Source: CADEDH01 sp047974625 | Lineage (GTDB): Bacteria; Actinomycetota; Acidimicrobiia; Acidimicrobiales; SZUA-35 | Direction: 5' to 3' | Length of the DNA stretch: 64,000 nucleotides | Assembly (NCBI GenBank): GCA_047974625.1 | Contig: JBKECK010000115.1 | Coordinates: forward strand, 1 to 64,000 | Made by a program: the position numbers and the translations under genes | Notes under the pieces: model-generated | Told to the model about the DNA's origin: nothing | Databases searched by the model: none | What the model saw: only the letters and a program-made list of their open reading frames with translations | Shown: in pieces, positions 43,461 through 52,197 of the stretch | Layout: each line of letters begins with the position of its first letter | Position numbering within the stretch: position 1 is the first letter of the stretch

Positions 43461-45833
43461 TCATCCGCCGGTTGGCGGCGGGTGCAGGATGGGCACAACG
43501 TTGACACAGCCGGATGACCACCCGTCGTACAGCTCAGCCGACAGCTCATCGAGGTCGACGTCGGGTCGGGGCGCCGGGTTGTCGACCCCCTCGACCGGGT
43601 TGCCGTCGATATCGACCACGTCGATCCAGTAACAGGCCCCCTGATTGAAGGCCCGTTCCAACCATAGGTTTCCGTCCACTAGGGCCACCGCGTCGGTGTA
43701 TATCCAGCTGCCGTCGATTCCGGTGATCGTCCGCCGGTCGATGGTGACCGCCTCGGCCGGATCGAGACCGTCGGTGCCCAACGGTTGGATGACGATGGAG
43801 AGCTCGCCGGCCGGTTCGTTACCCAGCTCGAACTCGATGTGCTCCCACACCACGGCCGGCCGGTCTCCGTACCTGATGGTGCCGAGCAGGACGTTCTGCA
43901 CCCCTTCCCCCGCCGGGAAGGTGTCGACGACGTCGAAGGGGGCACCGCCGTCCTCGGGCACGTACACGATCATCTCCCGACCCAGGTCGGTGAAGGCCTC
44001 ACCCGGGAAGATCACGTCCGACTCGTCGCCCGCCACCACCGCCTCGTCCGGCTCCTCGGTGGCCGGGGAGCTCTCGTCCCAGACCCCGATCTCGGTCACG
44101 ACCGGCACCGGCCCTTCGGGCGCTGAGGCCTCCGGGACGATCACCGCCACCACCGGCACGCCCTTCTCGTCCCAGCCGCTGAGGGCGATTCCGTTCCCGT
44201 CGGACACCCACCGGGCCCCCTCGAGGATCAGCGACCCGGCGACGCCCGGGTCGACCCCGATGTCGAGCCTGGCGGCGTCGCCGACCGTCTGGTCCGCCGG
44301 CAGCACCCCCAGGGAACCGGGCAGTTCGGCTCCTTCGGCCACGAACAGGAGGTCGCCATTGGGCGCGAAGTCGGCGTCGGTGATCGGCCCGAACCCGGTG
44401 AGGGGCTCGGACATGACCGGGGGGCCTCCCCCGGGGTCCGCCTCCACAACGGTGAGGCCGAACGTCCCGTACACGGCGGCCCGGCTGAAATCACCGTTGA
44501 GGGCGGCACCGACGGCCACCACCTCCTGACCGTCGTCGAGGCCGGTGGGCACCGGCACCGTGGTCACGGCGCCGGCGGCGTCGGTGACGTCCACGACGGG
44601 CTCGCCGGCGACCGCGTACACGGAGGCGTTACCGACGAGCTCGGCCAGGAGCACACCGGCCGTCCCGGGCCGGGTCCTGGTTTCGGAGGCCATGGTCGAG
44701 GGGGTGTAGACGAACTGGTATGGGGCCCGGTCGGTTCCGGTGTCGGAGCTGACGGTGACGGTCCGGCCATCCGGTGACCAGACCGGCCGGCTCCCGACCC
44801 CGACCATCTCGGCCTGCAGATCGACCCCGTCGGGCACCGCCCCGGGCCCGCCGGGGGGAGGCACGGTGGATGTCTCACGGGAATCGGTGCCGCCCGACCA
44901 ACTCCCGGTGACCAGGACATCCTGCGCCTCGCAGCCGAAAGTGACCGCGGCCTGGTTGTCGCCTGATCCGCTCCGGAACGGGACGTAGTCCACCACCGCC
45001 AACCCGTCGGGGCTCGTCGGCCCAGACGCCGCCGCGATGGCGCCGGTCGTGGCGAGGGTCCCGTCGAGCCGGTAGGTGTTGACAGTAAACACCGGACCGT
45101 TCTCGCAGCCACCGTCGCCGGCCAGCGGTTCCACCACCAGGAGGCGCTCCTGGTCCGGGGCCACACCGGCCAGGTACCCACCCCGGAGCGCCGACACCAC
45201 CGGCCACTGCGCCGTGTAGTCGGGCCGGGTCTCGGCATTGACCGAGGCGCCGGAGGTAACGTCCGCGCCGGTGGCGCCGTGGCCGGCGTAGGCGGCGGTG
45301 GTGTCCCGGGACAACACCGCCGTCCGCCACACCACCGCCCCGCCGAGGACGGCGATCGCGGCGGCCGCCACAGCCAGCCAGCGGGCCCGACCCGAGCGCG
45401 CCCACGCCAGCGAACCTCCGCTGCGGGCATCGCTCAACCGCACGATGCCGTCGACGGAGTCCGAGGCCGCCTCGGACTCCAGGCCTTCCCAGAATCCAGG
45501 ACGGTGGTCGGGTACGACGAGGCCGGTCAGGATGCTGCTCACGATCGGGTCACAATCGTCCTCCCGGCCGGCGGTTTCGTCCCCCCGGCCGTCGTGGTCC
45601 CCGACGGGGTGGGGGGTGCGGAGGTGGGGCACCCCCCCGGGAAGGTCGTGGCCGCCGTCTTCGGGCACAGAAATCCTGCCTCTGTCGCTGTGATCGGGGG
45701 GTCCGGGTCGAGGAGGCTTGGGACGGCCCCCGTTCCGATACCGGCCGTTCGGACCGTCATCGTTCGACCGGCGCTCACGGGGGTGAGCGTCGTTGGAATG
45801 AGGGTCGTTGGTATGAGGGTCGTGGTCAGGCAT
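43461..45833 (-). CDS. Membrane protein with outer beta-propeller-like region, likely anti-sigma partner
   Basis: 790 residues from the ATG at 45833, which lies 8 bases inside the sigma factor gene. Residues 1-190 are cytoplasmic, with a His/Asp/Asn-rich start (PDHDPHTNDPHSNDAHP), then VSSILTGLVVPDHRPGFWEGLE, a short helix pattern also seen in actinobacterial membrane anti-sigma factors. One membrane helix follows (RWLAVAAAAIAVLGGAVVW). The remaining 540 residues are outside and look like repeated four-stranded blades (VWSPDGRTVTVSSDTG, DADFAPNGDLLFVAEGAEL, ARWVSDGNGIALSGW). I infer that it senses an outer signal and holds the sigma factor. No zinc anti-sigma motif (HxxxCxxC) is present. Confidence 0.75.
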   Translation of the reverse strand: MPDHDPHTNDPHSNDAHPRERRSNDDGPNGRYRNGGRPKPPRPGPPDHSDRGRISVPEDGGHDLPGGVPHLRTPHPVGDHDGRGDETAGREDDCDPIVSSILTGLVVPDHRPGFWEGLESEAASDSVDGIVRLSDARSGGSLAWARSGRARWLAVAAAAIAVLGGAVVWRTAVLSRDTTAAYAGHGATGADVTSGASVNAETRPDYTAQWPVVSALRGGYLAGVAPDQERLLVVEPLAGDGGCENGPVFTVNTYRLDGTLATTGAIAAASGPTSPDGLAVVDYVPFRSGSGDNQAAVTFGCEAQDVLVTGSWSGGTDSRETSTVPPPGGPGAVPDGVDLQAEMVGVGSRPVWSPDGRTVTVSSDTGTDRAPYQFVYTPSTMASETRTRPGTAGVLLAELVGNASVYAVAGEPVVDVTDAAGAVTTVPVPTGLDDGQEVVAVGAALNGDFSRAAVYGTFGLTVVEADPGGGPPVMSEPLTGFGPITDADFAPNGDLLFVAEGAELPGSLGVLPADQTVGDAARLDIGVDPGVAGSLILEGARWVSDGNGIALSGWDEKGVPVVAVIVPEASAPEGPVPVVTEIGVWDESSPATEEPDEAVVAGDESDVIFPGEAFTDLGREMIVYVPEDGGAPFDVVDTFPAGEGVQNVLLGTIRYGDRPAVVWEHIEFELGNEPAGELSIVIQPLGTDGLDPAEAVTIDRRTITGIDGSWIYTDAVALVDGNLWLERAFNQGACYWIDVVDIDGNPVEGVDNPAPRPDVDLDELSAELYDGWSSGCVNVVPILHPPPTGG

Positions 45834-46401
45834 GGTCGGTCCTCCCACAGGTCGGGTAGCCGAGCGTGCTACGGAGCGCGGCCCGGGCCCGCGAGACCCG
45901 GGAGGCGAGTGTCCCGACCGGTACGCCGACGATGTCGGCCGCGTCGGCGAAGGTGAATCCCTGCATGTCGACGAGGACCACGGCGGCACGCTGATCGGGC
46001 GAGAGCCGATCGAGGGCGGCCTCGACCGTGTCACGGTCGCCGATCCGGTTGGTCGAGTCCGAGACGACGAGTTCGTCGTGGTAGGCGACCTGGCCGAAGT
46101 CGGTCGGCTCGAACCGGCCCCGTCGTCGGATCTCGTCGATACATGTCCGGTAGACGATCGAGTGCAGCCAGGTGGAGAACCTGGAGCGGCCCTCGAACGA
46201 GCCGAACTCGCGGAAGGCCTTCAGATAGGCGATCTGGAGGGCGTCGTCCATCTCGTCCCGGTCCCGCAGGATCGAATAGGCCAGGGCGCGCATCTGGGGG
46301 TCCGCCTCGATCAGCAGCCGGGAGAAGGTCTCAGCGAGCGGCGGCCCCTGGTTCTTGGTCGTTGACCGCTGTCGACGGTCGATCACGCTCGCTCCACGCA
46401 C
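45826..46401 (-). CDS. ECF-type RNA polymerase sigma factor
   Basis: 191 residues. Region 2 is ALAYSILRDRDEMDDALQIAY and FSTWLHSIVYRTCIDEIRRR, and region 4 is LDRLSPDQRAAVVLVDMQGF followed by DAADIVGVPVGTLASRVSRA. The gene ends inside the start of the large membrane protein downstream, the usual arrangement for a sigma factor and its controlling membrane partner. An internal start after MRGASVIDRRQ is possible. Confidence 0.92.
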   Translation of the reverse strand: MRGASVIDRRQRSTTKNQGPPLAETFSRLLIEADPQMRALAYSILRDRDEMDDALQIAYLKAFREFGSFEGRSRFSTWLHSIVYRTCIDEIRRRGRFEPTDFGQVAYHDELVVSDSTNRIGDRDTVEAALDRLSPDQRAAVVLVDMQGFTFADAADIVGVPVGTLASRVSRARAALRSTLGYPTCGRTDHA

Positions 46402-46640
46402 ACCAACTCAGACGGGGGACGGCCCCCCATTTATCCATGGAACCGAGAATCCGCCTGCAGGGGGTTCGCCCCCGACCCCACCCGTCGACTCCGTCGGTGC
46501 TCGACGTCGGGTCTGAAGCGCGAAACCGGCGTACCGCCCCGCCCACTGTACTCACCAGGGCCGCCGTCGGATCCCTTCCACCGTCGCCGAGGGCCGGACC
46601 GCCCCCTGACCGCCTGGTTGCCAGGATCTACGCTGGCGCC

Positions 46641-47429
46641 ATGCCGCTCGTGCTCGACCGCTACCCGGACATCACCTACCACGCCAATCAGGCCGGGTCC
46701 ATGGCGGCCGATGACCTCGACGAGGTGCGTCGGCTCCGCCAATGGGAGGTGGCGATCGGCTACCGCATCTTCGCCGCCCTGCGATGGGGGCAGCTCGGCG
46801 ACGGCCACATCACAGCGCGCGACCCGGAACGCCCCGACCACTTCTGGGTCCTGGGCTACGGCATCCCGTTCGGCCAGGCCACGGTGGCCAACCTGTCGCT
46901 GATCGCCCCGGACGGTCGGGTGGTGGAGGGGGCGGCCGCCGGGGGCGTCAACACCGCGGCGTACAACATCCATTGGCCGGTGCTCGACGCCCGTCCCGAC
47001 GTGGTGTCGGCCGCCCACGCCCATACCCAGTTCGGGACGCCGTGGTCGGCCAACGTGGCCCCCTTCCAGCCGATCACCCAGGAGTCCTGCACCTTCGTCT
47101 TCGACCAGTCCCTCTACGCGGGAACCGATCTGGAGGTCATTTCCACCGACGGGGGTCGGGCCATCGCGGCCGCGTTGGGCCCGAACCGGCTGTGCATCCT
47201 GCGCAATCACGGCCTCCTCACAGCGGCCGATTCTCCCGCTCAGGCGGTCGGCCTGTTCGTCACGGCTGAACGAGTCGCCGAGGCCCACGTCAAGGCCCCC
47301 CACGCCCAACCCATCCCCGACGAGGACGCCAAGGCCGTGTCGGCCAATCTGGGCGTGGAGTCAATCGGCTGGCGGGCGTTCCAGTGGCTGGCCCGCGAAC
47401 TTGTCCCCGACCCGTCCGTGGTGCTCTAG
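46641..47429 (+). CDS. Class II aldolase/adducin family protein
   Basis: 262 residues from the ATG at 46641. Metal-binding His pair in AHAHTQFG and a third in RNHGLLTA, with GHITARDPERPDHFWV and YGIPFGQATVANL marking the N-terminal half. These match the class II aldolase fold (fuculose- or ribulose-phosphate aldolase relatives), but many actinobacterial members with this N-terminus act on unknown sugars or decarboxylate. Single gene. Confidence 0.9.
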   Translation: MPLVLDRYPDITYHANQAGSMAADDLDEVRRLRQWEVAIGYRIFAALRWGQLGDGHITARDPERPDHFWVLGYGIPFGQATVANLSLIAPDGRVVEGAAAGGVNTAAYNIHWPVLDARPDVVSAAHAHTQFGTPWSANVAPFQPITQESCTFVFDQSLYAGTDLEVISTDGGRAIAAALGPNRLCILRNHGLLTAADSPAQAVGLFVTAERVAEAHVKAPHAQPIPDEDAKAVSANLGVESIGWRAFQWLARELVPDPSVVL

Positions 47430-47819
47430 ACGGACATAAACATCCACTCGCGTCAGGAACCGAAGCGGGCTGCGATTGAACCGCCCTGGGTCTGGTGATG
47501 GCTCAGGGTGGTTCAGGCCGTTGACAGTTCGTGGTTTCGGCGACGCGACTCCTCACTCGTGCCCGACGGCTCGGCCTTCGCCCGGGCGTCGTTCGACCGG
47601 TCGTTCCTGGCCGCCGGGGGCCGACCGGGCTCCTTGAATGGCGGGGGCGGGGGCGGGGGCGGGTATGGCCGGGGTTCCGGCCTGGTCGGCGGCCGCGACG
47701 GCGGCGGGTATCGGCTCACCGCGAACTGAGATGTGAATCACCTTGTCGCGGCGGTTTCTGGGCGCGTGGGGGCGTTGCCCCCGCTCGGGGCGCAGCCCCG
47801 AAGTCAGGCTGATCGCTGG
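47430..47819. other. Intergenic region with G-rich tract and hairpins at an IS110 edge
   Basis: No gene can be supported in this 390-base stretch; the open frames are Pro- or Gly-rich by composition. Bases 47641-47663 are a (GGGGGC)n tract, able to form G-quadruplexes. GGGGGC/GCCCCC at 47768-47782 and TCGGGGC/GCCCCGA at 47785-47801 are back-to-back perfect hairpins just past the end of the transposase gene and may belong to the element's non-coding end. Confidence 0.6.
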
Positions 47820-48713
47820 TCAGGCGGCTGCTGGTTCGAGGGGGACTTTGTGGCCGAGGGCTTCGAGCTGGGCAACGAGTCGGCGTTGGCGGGTGTTGCT
47901 GTTGCGGTGCTTGTCGAAGTAGTCGCCGCCGAGGTCGCTGTAGGGCTCGCCGTTGGTGAGGAGGTGCCAGACGATGACCAGAATGGAGTGGCCGACCGCG
48001 ACCGCAGCGCGCTGTGGTCCGCGGCGGCCCCTGGTCTGGGCGTATTGGGCAGCGAGGTAGGTGTTCTTGGTGCGTCCGGCGGCCTGCCCGGACTCGATGA
48101 GGGCTTTGCGGAGCCACTTCGAGCCCTTCGTGGTGCGCCCGGACTTGCGTTTCCCGGCCGATTCGTTGTTGCCGGGGCACATGCCAGCCCACGAGGCCAG
48201 GTGCCCAGCGGTGGGGAAGCGGGACATGTCGGCGCCGATCTCAGCGAGGATCACCTGAGCGGTCCTGGTGGACACGCCTGGGATCGTCACCAACAACGTC
48301 ACCGCCGCTTCGTAAGGGTCCAACAGTTCATCGATCCGCACGCCGAGGGTGGCGATGGTGACGTCGATCTGATCGATTCGGGCCAGCATCGAAGACGCGA
48401 TCAACGCGTGGTGCTCGTTGAACCGGCCGGCGAGGGCGTCTTGGAGCTGAGGGATCTTCGCTCGGAGCCGACCCTTGGCGAGTTCGGCCAAAACGACGCT
48501 GTCGCGTTCACCCGCGATGAGCGCGTCGATCATCGCCCGACCCGATTTGGTCAACACATGCGACGCGACCGACGACAGCTTCACCCCGGCGTCTTCGAGG
48601 ACCTTGTGCAGGCGCTGGACTTCCCGGGCGCGTTCCTCGGCCAAGCTCTTGCGGTAGCGGGTCAGGTCCCGCAACGCCCGGAACGGCTCCGGCGGGATGA
48701 ACGACGGCCGCAC
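47820..48713 (-). pseudogene. IS110-family transposase, N-terminus missing
   Basis: 297 residues as read. The C-terminal transposase_20 domain is complete: LVTIPGVSTRTAQVILAEIG, then FPTAGHLASWAGMCPGNNES and GKRKSGRTTKGSKWLRKALI with the catalytic-serine region. The middle coiled region is there too. The N-terminal RuvC-like DEDD domain (about 120 residues) is absent; the frame is open for only a few codons beyond the GTG at 48713. So this is a truncated copy and should be inactive. Confidence 0.85.
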
Positions 48714-48799
48714 CAGTCCGTTGGGGGTGGCGCGGGGTTCCGGACGGGGGCAAGCTTGGGTGAGTGGCGAAGAGGAAGAGGAAATTGCCTAGAACTAGG

Positions 48800-48847
48800 A
48801 TGGCGTATCCGCCTGAGTTGCGTGTGGAGTTGAGTGCCGGGGGGTAA
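48800..48847 (+). pseudogene. Tiny IS3-type orfA-like remnant
   Basis: Fifteen codons reading MAYPPELRVELSAGG. The first eight residues match the common N-terminus of IS3-type orfA (MxYPPEFRRRVVELVRAG), with a gap. It lies between the IS110 remnant and the IS30 element. Short, so a chance match is possible. Confidence 0.35.
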
Positions 48848-48888
48848 CTACTCAGCCGGTGGGGATCCAGGGTGGTTCGGTGTGGAGG

Positions 48889-50004
48889 GGCGAGTTCAAC
48901 CGGTCATAGCGACGTTGCCAGTGTAGAGGTCGTGGGCTGTGGGCGAGTGGTGGATGCGGCGGGGGATGGTGTTGAGGCGGTGTTCGATGCGGCGTAGATC
49001 GTCGGGGCTGTAGACGCTGAGGTCGGTGCCTTTGCCGACGCAGCGGCGGAGCAGGCCGTTGCCGCTTTCGTTGGTGGGGCGCTGCCAGGGCGAGTGCGGC
49101 TCAGCGAAGTGCACGTCGATCCCGGACAACTTGGCCAGGGCGCGGTGCTTGGACATCTCGCGGCCTTGGTCCCAGGTGAGGGTGAGGGCGTGCTGGCAGT
49201 CGACCCGTTCGAAGGTCTCGACGAGGGCGGCCAAGACGGCGGTGGCGTTGTGGCCCTCGGGGAGATCGGCGAGCAGGCAGTAGCGGCTGGCCCGGTCGAA
49301 CAAGGTGACGATCGCGGAGCGGTTCCGGGCTCCGATGATGAGGTCGCCTTCGAAGTGGCCTGGCTGGGTGCGGGCGTCTGCTTCGAGGGGCCGGCGACCG
49401 ATCAGGTTGAACACCCCCAGGGGGCCCGGCTTTGGTGTTGGTGGGCCGAACACCCGGTGCTTTCGGCATCGGCGGCGCCGGTGCAGCCCTGTGTGTAGCC
49501 CGGTGGGCAGGCCTCGGTGGCCGTGGCCGTAGATGGCCTGGTAGATCGTCTCGTGGCTGATGTCGGCGGTCAGACTGTGGGTACCGCGGCCGAGTTCGAT
49601 TGCGATCGTCATCGGGGAGTCCTTCGCCTTCAAGCGGGCGGTCACATGCTTGGCGAGGGCGGAGTCCGATGCCAGCTTCGCGACCTTGGGACGGGTCCGT
49701 TGCTGGTCCGCGCGCGCCTGAGCAGTCGTTGCGGTGTAGGCGGCGACACCACCATTGCGGGCGATCTCCGCGCTGATCGTGGATCGGTGTCGACCCAGAC
49801 GGCGGGCGATCACGGGGCTCGTTTCACCGCGTGCGATCCCGGCGCGGATCTCCTCACGCTCAGGCGCGGTCAACGGGTTGGCTGGCATGCTGCGGGACTC
49901 CATCGGTCAGGGTGCTGTGTCAACAGCGGGCATCATGCCCGCCATCGCGCTCTGACCGGTGGAGACCTCACCTCACCATGTAGACGTCACCCCTTGAACT
50001 CGCC
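48889..50004 (-). mobile_element. IS30-family insertion sequence, full length
   Basis: 1116 bases with imperfect inverted ends: GGCGAGTTCAAC at 48889 and the complement of GGCGAGTTCAAG ending at 50004. One transposase gene fills most of it. Upstream of the gene (49926-49942) is a 17-base palindrome, GCGGGCAT-C-ATGCCCGC, seen in recognisable form in the copy at 35867. I cannot see a clear target duplication (flanks AGG and ATG). Confidence 0.9.
48896..49888 (-). CDS. IS30-family transposase
   Basis: 330 residues from the ATG at 49888 (MPANPLTAPEREEIRAG); an in-frame ATG at 49903 adds five residues. N-terminal helix-turn-helix VIARRLGRHRSTISAEIARN. DDE catalytic residues: Asp in GHFEGDLIIG, Asp in LTLTWDQGREMSKH, and Glu in PWQRPTNESGNGLLRR. 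The frame is complete, so this copy may still move and could also act on the ends of the broken copies at 35565 and 35867. Confidence 0.95.
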   Translation of the reverse strand: MPANPLTAPEREEIRAGIARGETSPVIARRLGRHRSTISAEIARNGGVAAYTATTAQARADQQRTRPKVAKLASDSALAKHVTARLKAKDSPMTIAIELGRGTHSLTADISHETIYQAIYGHGHRGLPTGLHTGLHRRRRCRKHRVFGPPTPKPGPLGVFNLIGRRPLEADARTQPGHFEGDLIIGARNRSAIVTLFDRASRYCLLADLPEGHNATAVLAALVETFERVDCQHALTLTWDQGREMSKHRALAKLSGIDVHFAEPHSPWQRPTNESGNGLLRRCVGKGTDLSVYSPDDLRRIEHRLNTIPRRIHHSPTAHDLYTGNVAMTG

Positions 50005-50029
50005 ATGCCTTCGCTTGTTGGGAAAGTCG

Positions 50030-51363
50030 TCACTCATGTTCCTCGATATCCTCCGTCTCGTTCAGTGTTTGTATTCGTCGAGGAGAGTGAGAGGGATGCT
50101 CCCATGCTGGGGACGAGGGTCCGATCTTCCGCCGTCCTCCTCTCTGGCCTATGTGAAGTAACAATCCAACAAAACCCGCTAGAGGAATCAATGCGAAGTA
50201 GGCAGATCCCAGGGAGTATCCAAAGAGATCTTGGAGCACGACCAGCGAAATATATCCGCATGCGATTCCAGCAGATTCCCAAAAATTCACCACTGACAAA
50301 GATGTGGAACGCGAGATTGACTCCACACGTTCTTGCACATATGCATCAGCAACTATGGCGCCAATTTCAGGCGCGATGGCGACAACCACGAGGCCAGCCA
50401 ACGTAACAGCGAGGTCTCCCAGGCCAACAAATGCAACCGCGCCAGCAAGCATCAACATCACGATAGCCAGCACTGACACAGGGTTGGACTGTTCATAGCG
50501 GAGCGCCCAAATGGGGGCGATGATTCCAAGAACGAAAGCAACTGACCCTGCGATTGAAATGAATCCAAGGGAAGCCCCTTGACCCTCGAGCACTGATTGA
50601 CTCAGAATCAGATAGGGAGTGACTGTCGAGTGCATCAGTGTCGATGCAACTACAACTGGTACGATTGGGCGCGCAGAACGAGTCGATTTCTCGGCGCTCG
50701 TGATTCAGCATCGTTATAGTCCTTGGCCCCCTGCTTCGCGATACTCCCGAGACGCGAATCGCTCAACTCCTCGAGGTCGGCAATGGCATAGACCGAAAGG
50801 ACGAGTGCGACGGCCGAGCTCCAATAAACGATGTCCCAAGAGATCTCGGCGAGTAGCCCTCCGATGAGTATTGCGAGTCCACTCGCCGCGGCTACAGCGC
50901 TTTGGTATCCGGATAGTAGGCGGAGATATCTCGATTCTTGGTTGTTCAACTTCAGCAGGTCATAGAAGAGGCTCTTGTCGGCTCCCGACGACATAGCTCG
51001 CCCGAGACCGATGATCACGAAGATGCAGATAAACGGCCAAAAGCCCGCCAGCAGCGTCGGGGCGACCAGAGCTCCAGCCACGATGAGCTGTCCAACGATC
51101 ACGCTCAACTTTCTCCCGAATCGGTCTGCGATCAATCCAGTTGGAACCTCGAACAGAGCGGTTGCAACGTAGAGAATCGCTAAGAGCACTCCGATCTGTG
51201 ACGGCGCGAGACCTATGCTCCCCAAATAGACTACAAGAATGCCGCGCTGAAAGAGGGAATTGGAGAGGACTCCGTAGAGTAAAAACTTCATCGTGAGCGT
51301 CATAGCGAAGGCTTTCAAACTGTCTTTATCGTTAAGCTCACAATCGACGGAGCATGCCGACAA
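50030..51363 (-). pseudogene. MFS transporter, frameshifted, in AT-richer DNA
   Basis: The first half (ATG at 51363) gives six membrane helices with the A-motif GLIADRFGRKLS and ends after KDYNDAESRAPRN. The second half (from about 50690, one frame over: ARPIVPVVVASTLMHS onward) supplies the remaining six helices and ends RIQTLNETEDIEEHE. The shift falls in the loop between helices 6 and 7, where one would expect no selection against it, but the reading frame is broken. Base composition is clearly lower in GC than everything around it, a sign of transfer. Its start overlaps the preceding gene by 26 bases. Confidence 0.8.
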
Positions 51364-51982
51364 CAGTAAATGGGGCGCATCCCTCGGCTATGGCAGCCAA
51401 TGCGTCGATGTCACTGATATCAAGATGGTCACAGAGTTCCGAGGCATGATGAAATAGCTGTTCTGTGTCCTCTTCGCAATAAGACAAACCTGTTGCGTCG
51501 GCCAGGTACAACGTGAAGCAAGTATTCGTCTCAATGAAAACGCGCTTAACGTCTTGCAGTAAGTCGATCCGCTCAACCTCGCTCATCCGAGCGATAGCGG
51601 TTTTCACCGATTCGAAGGAATTTGGATTGACTGTGGAATCTGCTGTACGCAACCGCATGACCATGGCGCGCTGACTCTCTAGAACATGAGAACTTGGATG
51701 CTCAATCTCCTGGTACCGCTGCACCAGCTCCGAGACCGTCACACCCCCGCTAACCGTCGGAGCGATGCTCGACACCTTCGCCGCCAGCTCACGACGGGCC
51801 TCTGACGCGTCGGCTGCACTACGAAACCCCCGACGGGTGACCTGCTGCCACTTCCCGGTCTCCGGGTCACGGCCGGTGCGCAGTTTGAAGTACCACGTCC
51901 CGTTCCCGGCCCGGTAGACCCCGGTTCGCCTTCGGCATGGTCTGACCCCCTGTGAGAACTGAGAACCGCCGGATGTTCTCAA
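51338..51982 (-). CDS. Integrase N-terminus fused to unrelated C-terminal sequence
   Basis: 214 residues as read. Residues 17-95 (RRTGVYRAGNGTWYFKLRTG and SAADASEARRELAAKVS) are a phage integrase arm-binding domain, in high-GC DNA next to the tRNA. After about VSELVQRYQEIEHPSS the codon use changes to the AT-richer type, and the last 110 residues (AMVMRLRTADSTVNPN onward to VGMLRRL) match nothing I know. An ATG at 51664 (MVMRLRTADSTV) could start that second part as its own gene, with the MFS gene after it. An upstream ATG at 51938 (MPKANRG) is one frame off, so the integrase end itself is frameshifted. Confidence 0.6.
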   Translation of the reverse strand: MRTSGGSQFSQGVRPCRRRTGVYRAGNGTWYFKLRTGRDPETGKWQQVTRRGFRSAADASEARRELAAKVSSIAPTVSGGVTVSELVQRYQEIEHPSSHVLESQRAMVMRLRTADSTVNPNSFESVKTAIARMSEVERIDLLQDVKRVFIETNTCFTLYLADATGLSYCEEDTEQLFHHASELCDHLDISDIDALAAIAEGCAPFTVVGMLRRL

Positions 51983-52050
51983 TTATGTTCTCATATTCCC
52001 TGGCCTGAGGGCCGCCGGTCGAGCGGTTGGGCCTCTGACCTGGGGGTTTG

Positions 52051-52126
52051 TGGCTCCGGGGGTGGGGCTCGAACCCACGACCCACTGATTAACAGTCAGT
52101 TGCTCTGCCAGCTGAGCTACCCCGGA
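52051..52126 (-). tRNA. tRNA-Asn (anticodon GTT)
   Basis: Reverse complement folds with acceptor TCCGGGG/CCCCGGA, D-arm GCTC/GAGC, anticodon loop CTGTTAA giving GTT, T-loop TTCGAGC, discriminator G and an encoded CCA. An integrase fragment begins 69 bases past its 3' end, so it has served as an attachment site. Confidence 0.95.
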
Positions 52127-52197
52127 AGGACTCTGGGAGGATAGCAACGCACAGTGCGTGTGGTGCAGGTTTCTTGCCGCTTGTTGCGGCCGAAGGA

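Noticed and set aside
47504..47729. Gly-rich or Pro-rich small protein around the (GGGGGC)n tract
   Set aside because: All frames there are driven by the repeat; no ribosome site or domain.
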